Made by a program: the position numbers and the translations under genes | Part shown: positions 26,735 through 34,531 of the stretch, piece by piece | How the letters are laid out: every line of letters begins with the position of its first letter | How positions within the stretch are numbered: the stretch's first letter is position 1 | Assembly: GCA_040217695.1 (NCBI GenBank) | Contig: JBEHWO010000003.1 | Span: 1 to 64,000 of the forward strand | DNA: 64,000 nt | Direction: 5' to 3' | Source: CALARM01 sp040217695 | Lineage (GTDB): Bacteria; Vulcanimicrobiota; SpSt-956; JAKJGF01 | Notes under the pieces: generated by a model | Seen by the model: only the letters and a program-made list of their open reading frames with translations | Databases searched by the model: none | What the model was told of the DNA's origin: nothing

Positions 26735-26887
26735 GCGGTAAATACAACACCGGATAATCTGTGAGCCTGTCTCCTCTCGTCACGACTATAACCAGTGGAA
26801 TAATTACCGTTATAAGTATTTGGTGACCAAAATACCTCTGGTAAATTACGGTTAGATTGTAAATATCATATGTTTTTTTACAACCCC
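26735..26887. repeat. Composite heptamer element: arm A, short core, R2 and R1-like arms
   Basis: Arm A (GCGGTAAATACAACACCGGA) precedes a minimal core (CTCTCG TCACGA) and R2 (CTATAACCAGTGGAATAATT). A near-palindrome at 26816-26835 and an R1-like end (TTGTAAATATCATATG) follow. It fills the gap upstream of the glycosyltransferase. Confidence 0.78.
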
Positions 26888-26895
26888 CTATGACC

Positions 26896-27177
26896 TTATT
26901 TGAGTTTTATATGTTCAAGATATCCTTTTTTCTTGCAGTTTAATATGGCTTTACCAAAAAGTCTATATATTTTATTCCTTTCCTCTTCGGGAAGTGTTAT
27001 GAGCAGTTCTCCTATAGTATCTCCAAGTGGTTCCTCTAAATCAGCTCTGGCTCTGTCATCAAATATTCTCATAAATACATTCCGTACTTTATCTATTTCC
27101 TGTCCGCCATGTTCATATATAATTTCCCAGTCTTCTCCGGAAAGAAAAGAGGTTTTGCCTGTATTACCATCATTCAT
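26896..27177 (-). CDS. Hypothetical small soluble protein
   Basis: The 93-residue acidic protein is predicted mainly helical (GQEIDKVRNVFMRIFDDRAR; LPEEERNKIYRLFGKAIL). The ribosome-binding site is weak (AAAGAAAG, 14 nt away). Codon composition and charged surface pattern resemble a true gene more than the opposite-strand frame. No family is recognised. It is flanked on both sides by heptamer elements. Confidence 0.62.
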   Translation of the reverse strand: MNDGNTGKTSFLSGEDWEIIYEHGGQEIDKVRNVFMRIFDDRARADLEEPLGDTIGELLITLPEEERNKIYRLFGKAILNCKKKGYLEHIKLK

Positions 27178-27214
27178 AACAGTTCCAATCTTTCTTTAAT
27201 AGTGTATTTCATAA

Positions 27215-27306
27215 CTTAGGAATAGAATTTTATTAATTGTCTCTTTCCTCGCGTAACGCGTCACGATTTAATATATTTGAGACAGTTATTTAATTATCGT
27301 TCCTTA
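27215..27306. repeat. Element C, copy 1 (92 bp)
   Basis: Inverted arms TTAGGAATAGAATTTTATTA / TAATTATCGTTCCTTA with inner TTGTCTC / GAGACAG surround a core at 27247-27267 (GCGTAACGCGTCACG). The second copy is at 57113-57216. It abuts element B through a shared TTA. Confidence 0.87.
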
Positions 27307-27389
27307 CTGAGGTGAGTATAAAATATATGCTCTCGTGATACGTTACGGGAGGGGAAACTTTTATTACATGCTTATGCTCAGGTCAGTAA
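27304..27389. repeat. Element B, copy 1 (86 bp)
   Basis: Inverted ends TTACTGAGGTGAGTATAAAA and TTATGCTCAGGTCAGTAA surround a core CGTGATACGTTACGGGAGG (27333-27352). Other copies are at 39073, 43253 and 47028. Confidence 0.88.
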
Positions 27390-27487
27390 TTAAACATAAA
27401 ATTCGAGAAGATAAAATTTATTCCTTTATTATTAATTCGCTTTATGTTAAAATTATAATAGTATCTTATAAAAAATTACAGATTAAT

Positions 27488-27508
27488 CCTCGCGTGACTC
27501 GTCACGAC
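27488..27508. repeat. Short heptamer array upstream of the vWA gene
   Basis: CTCGCGTGACTCGTCACGAC; arms are not clearly related to the other classes. No promoter was identified in the remaining 98 bp. Confidence 0.75.
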
Positions 27509-27606
27509 CCATTAATGTCTGATAGGTTATGACGGTAACATAGTTGCCGCCATTCCCGTAATAAGTCGCAGGTTTTATAAAAAATTAAAAAAAGGAGACC
27601 CTATCT

Positions 27607-29208
27607 ATGAGGTTTTCAAACAGGTATATTTCCAGTAAAAAAAATAATATCGATGCTTCAATAATAGCACAACTGGCATTCGGTGAATTACAGAGTAAAG
27701 TCCCTGAAGTAACCGGTAAGCCGGTACTATGTCATTCCTGCGGTGCAGCAGTTACAGAACCATCTATTATTAAAGATACTCCCCCTGTAGGACTTCATTT
27801 TATATGTCAGTTCTGCAATAACATGAATAAAATAAATGAATTACAGTTTAACTCTATCAAAGCAATAGAAAAAGGTGTCATAGAATATCTTGATGAGATA
27901 CAGAAAGATATGGCGGTAAAAGATAAAATAGTTGCATGTATAGACATATCGGGTTCCATGAATGGCGACAGTCTGGAATGTGTCAAAAAAAGTCTTATTG
28001 AAACACTGAAAGATATTTCCGTAAATGCCCCTGACAGCACTTTTGCCCTTATAACATTTACCGACTGGGTAAGCCTTTATAATGCTGATGGTCAGGAATG
28101 TATAAAAATCGCTGAAAGAGAGCTTTATGATGAAAATATGATTTGTCAGACCTTTCAAAACCTTCACTTTAACTTTGAACCGGTAAAAGAGAGTTACGAA
28201 AAATGGATAACTCTTGTTTCCGGTCTCAATGCAATATCCAGAACTGCCCTGGGACCGGCGGTGTTTTCCGCTTTCTGTCTTCTTCATGGAGGGGGCCGTA
28301 TGATTTTACTTACAGATGGCCTTGCAAATGTGGGAATAGGTTCTCTTATAAGCTATTCTCCCGGAGGAAGAAAAGGAGAATTTTACAGAGACTTCGCTTA
28401 TAGATGCAGAGATGCCGGTGTAATGGTCGAAATTGTAGGTGTGGCAACATCAGAACATTCCTCGATTGAACTGGGAACTATAGGTGATATGGCCCGTCTT
28501 ACAGGAGGAGATATATATCTTGTAGACAGAAAGGAACTTTCAAAAACTTTTAATACTCTTTCTCAGGCAGATTTTATAGGAAAAAATGTAAATGTAAGGA
28601 TATTTGTTCCACCCAGTATGGCTCTCAGAGATGCAAGCGGTGATGTTCAGTTTCATAGAGAAGAAAAAGCTCTTAAAGCAAAAATCGGTTACGTAAACCC
28701 TGACAGGAAAATGTGTGTTGAACTGAATGTAACAGAAGATTTGAAAGAAAACGAGGATTTAACTGTTCAGACACAGGTAGAATATACAGGTATAGACGGA
28801 AAAAAGAGAATAAGAATATATAATGAGAAACTTCATGTGACAGAAAAAGAAAAAGATCTTGTAGAGAATTTCGAAAGTGACGTTTCGGATGAATTTTATA
28901 TACAAAAAGCTGCCGAACTTGGCAGAACAGGCGAGGACGCAAAAGGTATAAAGACTCTCCTGGAGTATACGGAAAAATTAAATGAATATCGTAATATGTC
29001 AACGAACCAGAAAAAAGCTCAATTGACCAGGAGTGAAGAACTCATAAACAGGGAACTGGAAGATATAAATAAACTGAGACAGGAAAAAAGTAAAGATGCC
29101 AGATACAGTAAATATCAGGCAAGAGTTTCCTTTGGATCCACATCGGAATTAAGGCAGGAATCCAGAAAAATGAGGCAGACGAAAATAGCTCTGGAACTGG
29201 AACCTTAA
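27607..29208 (+). CDS. vWA protein with Sec23/Sec24-like architecture
   Basis: The 533-residue cytoplasmic protein has, in order, four domains. First is a CxxC-x21-CxxC zinc finger (Cys42, 45, 67, 70, with CQFCNNMNKI). Second is a vWA domain (about 106-320) with a complete metal site: DISGS at 113-117, Thr213, Asp237. Third is a beta-sandwich (about 325-412) containing VQTQVEYTGIDGKKRIRI. Fourth is a helical C-terminus (about 420-533). This order, plus GGGRMILLTDGLANVGIGSL, FYRDFAYRCRDAGVMVEIVG and YTGIDGKKRIRI, parallels the zinc finger-trunk-beta-sandwich-helical core of eukaryotic COPII Sec23/Sec24. The gelsolin domain is absent, and the MIDAS is intact. Function in a bacterium is unknown. 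AAAGGAG precedes the ATG. Confidence 0.8.
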   Translation: MRFSNRYISSKKNNIDASIIAQLAFGELQSKVPEVTGKPVLCHSCGAAVTEPSIIKDTPPVGLHFICQFCNNMNKINELQFNSIKAIEKGVIEYLDEIQKDMAVKDKIVACIDISGSMNGDSLECVKKSLIETLKDISVNAPDSTFALITFTDWVSLYNADGQECIKIAERELYDENMICQTFQNLHFNFEPVKESYEKWITLVSGLNAISRTALGPAVFSAFCLLHGGGRMILLTDGLANVGIGSLISYSPGGRKGEFYRDFAYRCRDAGVMVEIVGVATSEHSSIELGTIGDMARLTGGDIYLVDRKELSKTFNTLSQADFIGKNVNVRIFVPPSMALRDASGDVQFHREEKALKAKIGYVNPDRKMCVELNVTEDLKENEDLTVQTQVEYTGIDGKKRIRIYNEKLHVTEKEKDLVENFESDVSDEFYIQKAAELGRTGEDAKGIKTLLEYTEKLNEYRNMSTNQKKAQLTRSEELINRELEDINKLRQEKSKDARYSKYQARVSFGSTSELRQESRKMRQTKIALELEP

Positions 29209-29214
29209 TCATAA

Positions 29215-29679
29215 TCATAGCAGGGGCCGAATATTATTCTGTCCCTGCAGACTTATAACAGATGTATCCGGTTCAGGCAATTTTGATTTTTCTTCAAGTT
29301 CCGCTCCATATTCTTTTAAAAATTTAAGGAGTAAGAATTCCAGTCTTTCTCTGGCACTCTCTGGTGCTCTGCAGACCAGTAATCTGCATTCCATAGGTCG
29401 CTCTTGGTAAATTTTACATAATTTCTTTTCTTTATCAAACATAATGCAGTAGCCGTCTTTACCTTTCGGCAGATAATAAGCTTTATCATCTATTATTTTC
29501 ACCAGCGGAGGATTTTGACAGCAAAACCCGCATTGTTTGCATGGATAAAAATATGACCATGAACTGGCAAAATTTATCATTTTATGAGTCCATGGAAGTT
29601 GAGGTATTTCTTCCCATTTAACAGGTTTCCAGGGAAGAACAGGTTTGGGAGGTAATTTTATCTGTTTATCGTGTTTCAT
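29215..29679 (-). CDS. YkgJ-type cysteine-cluster (metal-chelating) protein
   Basis: The 154-residue protein carries the putative zinc/iron-chelating signature CKQCGFCCQNPP, then YCIMFDKEKKLCKIYQERPM and ECRLLVCRAP. This is the CxxCxxCC...C...C-x-IY-x-RP-x-x-C pattern of the family. Its start overlaps the Ser/Thr kinase stop by 4 nt (ATGA), so translation is coupled to the kinase. Its stop lies 6 bp from the stop of the convergent vWA gene. The metal and the function are unproven. Confidence 0.88.
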   Translation of the reverse strand: MKHDKQIKLPPKPVLPWKPVKWEEIPQLPWTHKMINFASSWSYFYPCKQCGFCCQNPPLVKIIDDKAYYLPKGKDGYCIMFDKEKKLCKIYQERPMECRLLVCRAPESARERLEFLLLKFLKEYGAELEEKSKLPEPDTSVISLQGQNNIRPLL

Positions 29680-31646
29680 AAGATTGATCTTAACCTGTCC
29701 AGAGATTTTTTTGCAGCCAGAGCGACAGTAGTTACAGGATCTCTTGTTGCTTTTTCAAGATGAGGTATGGCTCTGTGATCTTTAAAACTCCCCAGTACCT
29801 CGACTGCAGCTTTTCTGACACCTGTGCCGTTATCTTTTAAAGCCATTATCAGGTCCGGTATGACTATGTCATTGCCTATCTCTCCCATAGATAGAACAGC
29901 CTGTTTTCTAACCCCTTCATCCAGATCTTCTTTTAATACACCTATCAGTTCATGAATAACTTTCATATCTCCGAGTTTCCCGAGAGATTCTATTGCGCTC
30001 ACCCTTACAGGCGGCTGTTCGTCTTTAAGCTTTCTGATAAGAGGGGTAACGGCTTTTTTATTCCTCTGGTTGCCGAGAGCCAGAGCAGCTTCGCGTCTTA
30101 CATTCCAGTCCCAGTCATTAAGTGCCTCTATAAGAGGTTCTACGAGCCTTCCGTCCTGCAGATTCATCTGAACTATCTGATTTGAAGCCTCAGTTCTTTC
30201 ACAGTCATCATTACTCTGTAACATATAAATAAGTTTTTCTATTTCATCCTTTGGTTCTTTCATAACTCTTGAAGTGGCTTTTTCTTTCACCTGTGGTGTC
30301 TGACTGTAAATTGCCTGCTGTTCTGATTCCGGTGTAACCTGATTAAATATAGTTCTCTGCCCGAGGCTGGCCTGGGCAAAAGCTGACGAAATCTGTGCAG
30401 GATTCATGGGCCGTTCAATATTCTGACCTGTTACCTGATTATAAGCAGGAGGGCGGCCATAGGTGGCCTGGCCGTAAGGAGGGTAGCCATATGGATAGGC
30501 AGGGTATTGGCCGGGAACCTGTCCGTAGATCCCCTGAACCTGGCCGTATGGGTTTGGAACCTGTCCGTATGGCCCCTGAACCTGGCCGTATGGATTTGGA
30601 ACCTGACCGTATGGCCCCTGACCGTATGGCCCCTGAACCTGTCTGTATGGCCCCTGAACCTGTCCGTAGGCAGGCTGACCGGCATTTTGAACGGGCCTGG
30701 CAGCTACACCGGAAGGCTTTACGGGAGCAGCAGTCACTTTTTCCTGCTGTACTGGAGTTATGACAGGTTCAGGAGATTTTTCCAGAGTTACAGTTTCGGT
30801 TTTTTCTCCTGTCATAGGTTGAAGCAATAATTTATATGCATCAAAATAATTTTCTTTACAGAAGTTAAGTAATTGCTCTTTCATATCTTTAGCACTTGTA
30901 TAACGGTTATCTATTTCATTTTCAAGGGCTTTCATAACTATTTTTTCCAGGTCGGAAGAAAGCCAGTCTCTGACCTGCCTTATAGGCTGGAAAGAAAAGG
31001 GAATCGGCACTATACCTGTAAGAAGGTGGTGCATTGTTGCTCCGAGAGCGTAAACATCACTTCTTGGTTCAGGATTGCCTTTGTATTGCTCCAGAGGAGC
31101 ATAACCTTCTGTACCTACAGCTGTTTTCTGGGTATCTTTCACAGGATTTATTACCCTTGCAATACCAAAATCTATCAGGAAAATCCTGCTTTCTTCCGAT
31201 TTTAATATTACATTGGCAGGTTTCAGATCTCTGTAAAGAATAGGATGAGGTTTGTGATTATGCAGGTAAGATAAAACGTCACAGAGCTGTACTGCCCATA
31301 TTACTACAAATTTTTCAGGTACCTGAAGATTACATTTTCGAAGAAAACTTTCAAGATCTTCTCCTTTTATATAATCCATTACAAGATAATAATTACCTTT
31401 ATCCGTAAAATAATCTGTTATACTCGGTATATTGGGGTGATCAAGTCTTGCCAGTATTTCAGCTTCTTCTCTGAATCTCTTTATGGCATATAGTTGCTGT
31501 TCCGATGCTTCACCCTGGTTAAACATTACTTTTATGGCACGAAGCTTTTTCTCGGGTATGTCTTCTGCAAGATAAACCATACCCATACCTCCGGCTTTTA
31601 TAGTTTTTATTATTCTGTAACGTTCTTTTAAAACAGCATTTTCCAT
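29676..31646 (-). CDS. Ser/Thr protein kinase with low-complexity linker and HEAT repeats
   Basis: The 656-residue protein has an N-terminal Hanks-type kinase domain (about 8-265). It shows KAGGMGMVYLAED (P-loop), AIKVM (catalytic Lys), YRDLKPANV (catalytic loop, His replaced by Tyr), IDFGIAR and GTEGYAPLEQY. A linker near 300-425 is rich in Gly, Tyr, Gln and Pro, with tandem YGQVQGP/YGQVPNP units (DNA 30437-30680). The C-terminus (about 480-656) has HEAT repeats such as DWNVRREAALALGNQRNKKA. No membrane segment is seen, so unlike PASTA kinases it is probably cytoplasmic. GAGGAAATC precedes the ATG. Confidence 0.95.
   Translation of the reverse strand: MENAVLKERYRIIKTIKAGGMGMVYLAEDIPEKKLRAIKVMFNQGEASEQQLYAIKRFREEAEILARLDHPNIPSITDYFTDKGNYYLVMDYIKGEDLESFLRKCNLQVPEKFVVIWAVQLCDVLSYLHNHKPHPILYRDLKPANVILKSEESRIFLIDFGIARVINPVKDTQKTAVGTEGYAPLEQYKGNPEPRSDVYALGATMHHLLTGIVPIPFSFQPIRQVRDWLSSDLEKIVMKALENEIDNRYTSAKDMKEQLLNFCKENYFDAYKLLLQPMTGEKTETVTLEKSPEPVITPVQQEKVTAAPVKPSGVAARPVQNAGQPAYGQVQGPYRQVQGPYGQGPYGQVPNPYGQVQGPYGQVPNPYGQVQGIYGQVPGQYPAYPYGYPPYGQATYGRPPAYNQVTGQNIERPMNPAQISSAFAQASLGQRTIFNQVTPESEQQAIYSQTPQVKEKATSRVMKEPKDEIEKLIYMLQSNDDCERTEASNQIVQMNLQDGRLVEPLIEALNDWDWNVRREAALALGNQRNKKAVTPLIRKLKDEQPPVRVSAIESLGKLGDMKVIHELIGVLKEDLDEGVRKQAVLSMGEIGNDIVIPDLIMALKDNGTGVRKAAVEVLGSFKDHRAIPHLEKATRDPVTTVALAAKKSLDRLRSIL
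30437..30680. repeat. In-frame tandem coding repeats (GQVQGPY-like, about 21 bp)
   Basis: Repeated CCTGAACCTGGCCGTATGG-like units encode the YGQV(Q/P)(G/N)P linker of the Ser/Thr kinase. The reading frame is kept, and the unit (7 codons) varies slightly. Confidence 0.85.
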
Positions 31647-31688
31647 AATGATTTCCTCATAATTATTATACCCTATAATCGTTAAAGA

Positions 31689-31710
31689 GTGAATAGTGAA
31701 TAGTGAATAG
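31689..31710. repeat. Heptamer array, three GTGAATA units
   Basis: Three perfect GTGAATA units lie in the divergent region between the Ser/Thr kinase and the DUF5706 gene. Confidence 0.9.
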
Positions 31711-31852
31711 AAAAATTAATTTATTCGCTTTATAGTTCTTTCATTGAAGATGAATTCCTTCAATTTATTAATCCTTCTGCCGTCATGGCACAAAGTGCTA
31801 TACGGCACATAAGAAAAATATAAATTGATGTAATATTATACGGAGAGGAGAG

Positions 31853-32431
31853 ATGAATATGAATTATGCAGTGGATTTAAAACAGGATATGGTATATAAA
31901 AAAAGAAGAGACTGTGAGCAGGAGGAAGCAAAAGAAAGGATGGAGTTTGCGCTGTCTGCGATCAGTTTCAATCAGGGACTTATAGAGTTTGCCGAAACAA
32001 AAGCGAATACATTACTTGTAATAAACAGTATTTTTCTTGCCACTCTGACTGCTATGATGGACATACATATAACAGAAAATCTCTTCAGCGTAATCTTCAG
32101 TACAGTAAGAATACTGTTCCTGGTAACGACTGCATGTTCTGTTATAACCTGCCTTATAGTGGTAATGCCTAAAAGTGATAATAATGCCATGGAGGGAAAA
32201 AAAGATTTAATATTTTTTATGGATATTTTAAGCCACAGTAACCGGGAGAATTATATATTTGAGTTCCACAGAACAAAGACAATCACTCTTATAGACGATC
32301 TGCTCAGAAGAGGTTATATGACAGCATCTATAGCAAAAGAAAAATTCAGCCGTTTTAAAGTGGCCCAGATTATGACATTTATCTCAACTTTTTTCTGGCT
32401 TTCAGGTACATGCATGTATTATTTTAAGTGA
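31853..32431 (+). CDS. DUF5706 / Pycsar-effector-like membrane protein
   Basis: This 192-residue protein has a cytoplasmic helical N-terminus. The segment LIEFAETKANTLLVINSIFL (about 43-62) closely matches the FADTKA-type start of DUF5706 proteins. Membrane helices lie near 52-69, 80-105 and 170-190, with VMPKSDNNAM and KKDLIFFMDIL between them. In Pycsar defence, such PycTM effectors respond to cCMP or cUMP made by an adjacent cyclase and disrupt the membrane. No cyclase is adjacent here: the neighbours are a divergent Ser/Thr kinase and a convergent BMP lipoprotein. GGAGAGGAG precedes the ATG. Family assignment is by motif only. Confidence 0.72.
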   Translation: MNMNYAVDLKQDMVYKKRRDCEQEEAKERMEFALSAISFNQGLIEFAETKANTLLVINSIFLATLTAMMDIHITENLFSVIFSTVRILFLVTTACSVITCLIVVMPKSDNNAMEGKKDLIFFMDILSHSNRENYIFEFHRTKTITLIDDLLRRGYMTASIAKEKFSRFKVAQIMTFISTFFWLSGTCMYYFK

Positions 32432-32460
32432 TTTTGATTGTGTTATATGCTGCTGAACCA

Positions 32461-33531
32461 TCAGGATTTTTTTTCAGGTTTTATTATATCAGGAACGGTA
32501 AATTGCTTTTTCATAATAGCTTCTTTTTTCTCAGCCAGAAGCTTTCTGACATCTGCCGGTATTTTATTTTCCAGACCATGATATGGAGCCATGTCGACTC
32601 CGCCTTCTATCATATCATAGATGTATTTATTTTTGAATTTACCTGTTTCAAGATCCTTTATCATTCCGGCAATTGACGTATCTACTTTCAATACTGTGCT
32701 TGTAAGAACAGTATCGGGTGCAAGTTCGTTCTGATCTGCAATGCCGCCTATGGCATAGATTTTCTTTTCCTTACATGCCTGAATACAGCCGAAACTTATA
32801 CCGTCTCCGTTACAGTAAACCACATCTGCTCCCTGTTCTATCTGGGCAAGAACTGCTTCTTTCCCTTTTGCAACATCATCCCATTCATTCAGGTAAGTAA
32901 TAAAAATTTTCATATCAGGTTTAACCGATTTTGCACCGAGTTTATATGCTTCCAGCGCTCTGACTACATCAGGCACATCAAATCCGCCTGTAGCACCGAT
33001 TTTATTGGTTTTTGACATGGATGCGGCAAGCATGCCTGCAAGGTACCCTGCCTGATGGGCAGGCCAGTCGTAAATAGTAACATTTTCCTTACTATCAATA
33101 CCTGTGGCCCAGCCAAATTTTATTGAAGGGTAATCTTTTGCCACTTTTTTCACTGCATCACCGTAATTAAAACTGTGGGCAAGTATTAAATCATATCCCT
33201 GTGAAGCATAATCTCTTATAGCCGTTTCTGCATCTGCGACAGAGATATTTTCCGAATAACTGAATTTTATGCCAAGATTTTTTTCGGCTTTTACAAGTCC
33301 GTCATATCCGGCAGCATTCCAGGAAACATCATTGATTTTTCCCGGCATTATCATAGCCACCTTCCATTGTTTTACGGAACTTGCCGGTGAATTCGGTTCT
33401 GCTGCAGGAGTTGCTTCTGATATAACAGTCGGCTCTGCGGAAGGAACAGGTGTTTCTCCTGTAGTGGTTTTCTGACATGAAGAAAAAATGACTGAAAGAA
33501 ATAATAATAAAATACAGGTATATCTTTTCAT
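32461..33531 (-). CDS. BMP/PnrA-family substrate-binding lipoprotein
   Basis: The 356-residue protein has a lipoprotein signal (lipobox-like VIFSSC, Cys19) and a Pro/Ala/Ser-rich linker. A BMP domain follows (KVAMIMPGKINDVSWNAAGYDG, YDLILAHSFNYGDAVKKVA, HQAGYLAGMLAASM, GADVVYCNGDGISFGCIQAC). The family binds purine nucleosides or related ligands for an ABC importer, though some members act as receptors. No permease or ATPase gene is adjacent. AAAGGTGAG lies upstream of the ATG. Confidence 0.92.
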   Translation of the reverse strand: MKRYTCILLLFLSVIFSSCQKTTTGETPVPSAEPTVISEATPAAEPNSPASSVKQWKVAMIMPGKINDVSWNAAGYDGLVKAEKNLGIKFSYSENISVADAETAIRDYASQGYDLILAHSFNYGDAVKKVAKDYPSIKFGWATGIDSKENVTIYDWPAHQAGYLAGMLAASMSKTNKIGATGGFDVPDVVRALEAYKLGAKSVKPDMKIFITYLNEWDDVAKGKEAVLAQIEQGADVVYCNGDGISFGCIQACKEKKIYAIGGIADQNELAPDTVLTSTVLKVDTSIAGMIKDLETGKFKNKYIYDMIEGGVDMAPYHGLENKIPADVRKLLAEKKEAIMKKQFTVPDIIKPEKKS

Positions 33532-33575
33532 AAACTCACCTTTCTACTTGACTCTGGCTATTTGATCAACTTAAA

Positions 33576-33636
33576 TCGGGTTTCAGGTGTTGGGTTTCAC
33601 GTTTTTTTGACCCATCACCCGGTACCCTTAACCTCA
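33576..33636. repeat. Inverted heptamer hairpin (GGGTTTC / CCCATCA, CCCGGTA, CCCTTAA)
   Basis: Units GGGTTTC, AGGTGTT, GGGTTTC face CCCATCA, CCCGGTA, CCCTTAA across an ACGTTTTTTTGA spacer. It lies in the 253-bp gap upstream of the BMP gene; the rest of the gap is AT-rich without recognisable features. Confidence 0.78.
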
Positions 33637-33784
33637 CAAAAATAGAACAATTCTACTTAAAAATTAAAATTCACTTATTTATTCCTGTGTAATAATAAGG
33701 CTTTTCAGAGTAAGCTTGTTTCGAGCCTCTAATTGGCCAAAGTCGAGCTTTCTATAAACTTTAAATTTTAAAACTCTAAATTTT

Positions 33785-34201
33785 TTACTTACTCTTTGTT
33801 GCTACTGTCTTCCAGGAAATACCGCCTCTGGATTTAAAACTGCCTGTTACTTCAATCCATTCCGGTTTACATACTGCCCAGAGATCTTCCATAATATTAT
33901 TGGTTATAAATTCACCGAAATCCTTTTTATTTCTGTAAGACATAAGATAAATTTTAAGAGATTTTGCTTCTATCAGATGTTCATCAGGTATATATTTGAT
34001 AATTATATCGGCAAAATCCGGCTGTCCTGTTACAGGACAGATAGATGTAAATTCTCCTTCCTGATAGAATTCTACAATAAAATCATTGTCAGGATATTTA
34101 TTGGGGAAAGTCTCAAGAATGTCCATGGAAGGTTCCTGAGGATATTGTTCTATTACCGAGCCTAAAAGAGTTAATTCCTTATATTCACCTGTTTTTTTCA
34201 T
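33785..34201 (-). CDS. queF: QueF-type preQ0 reductase with His96 replaced by Gly
   Basis: The 138-residue protein is a unimodular QueF: FTSICPVTGQPDFADIIIKY holds the thioimide-forming Cys55 and Asp62. EAKSLKIYLMSYRN and SRGGIS follow. QueF reduces preQ0 to preQ1 with NADPH for queuosine synthesis. Residue numbers coincide with Bacillus QueF, where the substrate-binding pair is His96-Glu97. Here the sequence is DFGEF, i.e. Gly96-Glu97, so activity may be reduced or altered. No other queuosine gene is in the window. No clear Shine-Dalgarno is seen. Confidence 0.88.
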   Translation of the reverse strand: MKKTGEYKELTLLGSVIEQYPQEPSMDILETFPNKYPDNDFIVEFYQEGEFTSICPVTGQPDFADIIIKYIPDEHLIEAKSLKIYLMSYRNKKDFGEFITNNIMEDLWAVCKPEWIEVTGSFKSRGGISWKTVATKSK

Positions 34202-34276
34202 AGTAATTTATAGTATTACATTTATTTAACAGTGTCAATAGAAAATTTTTTGAGTGTAAGATTTTGTGTGAATTTA

Positions 34277-34333
34277 TATGAGAAGCATAACGGCAGGAAT
34301 GATTTTATTACATGCTTATGTTCAGGTCAGTAA
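34277..34333. repeat. Element B, degraded half copy
   Basis: Only the right half is recognisable (GGAATGATTTTATTACATGC, TTATGTTCAGGTCAGTAA); the heptamer core is reduced to TAACGG. The rest of the 330-bp gap upstream of 34532 is AT-rich with no gene. Confidence 0.75.
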
Positions 34334-34531
34334 ATGGTATTACACAACATTTATTATACAGTCGAAATTTTGTGTATGAAAGTTAACAAAATATTAACAA
34401 TTTATATAACACATGTTGCAATTTTTGTTATATACTGTAAATGAAAAATTACAGATAACATTACGTGACAATAATCTTCCGGAAATAAAAAGGGATTTCC
34501 AGGAAAGAATTTCCTTGTGGAGGTTTTAAAA

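Noticed and set aside
26900..27199. 99-codon plus-strand frame opposite the 93-residue gene
   Set aside because: Ser/Ile/Leu-rich composition typical of antisense frames here; the minus-strand frame looks more like a real soluble protein.
30395..30830. Overlapping frames in the kinase linker region with tandem repeats
   Set aside because: Shadows created by the 21-bp coding repeats of the kinase linker.
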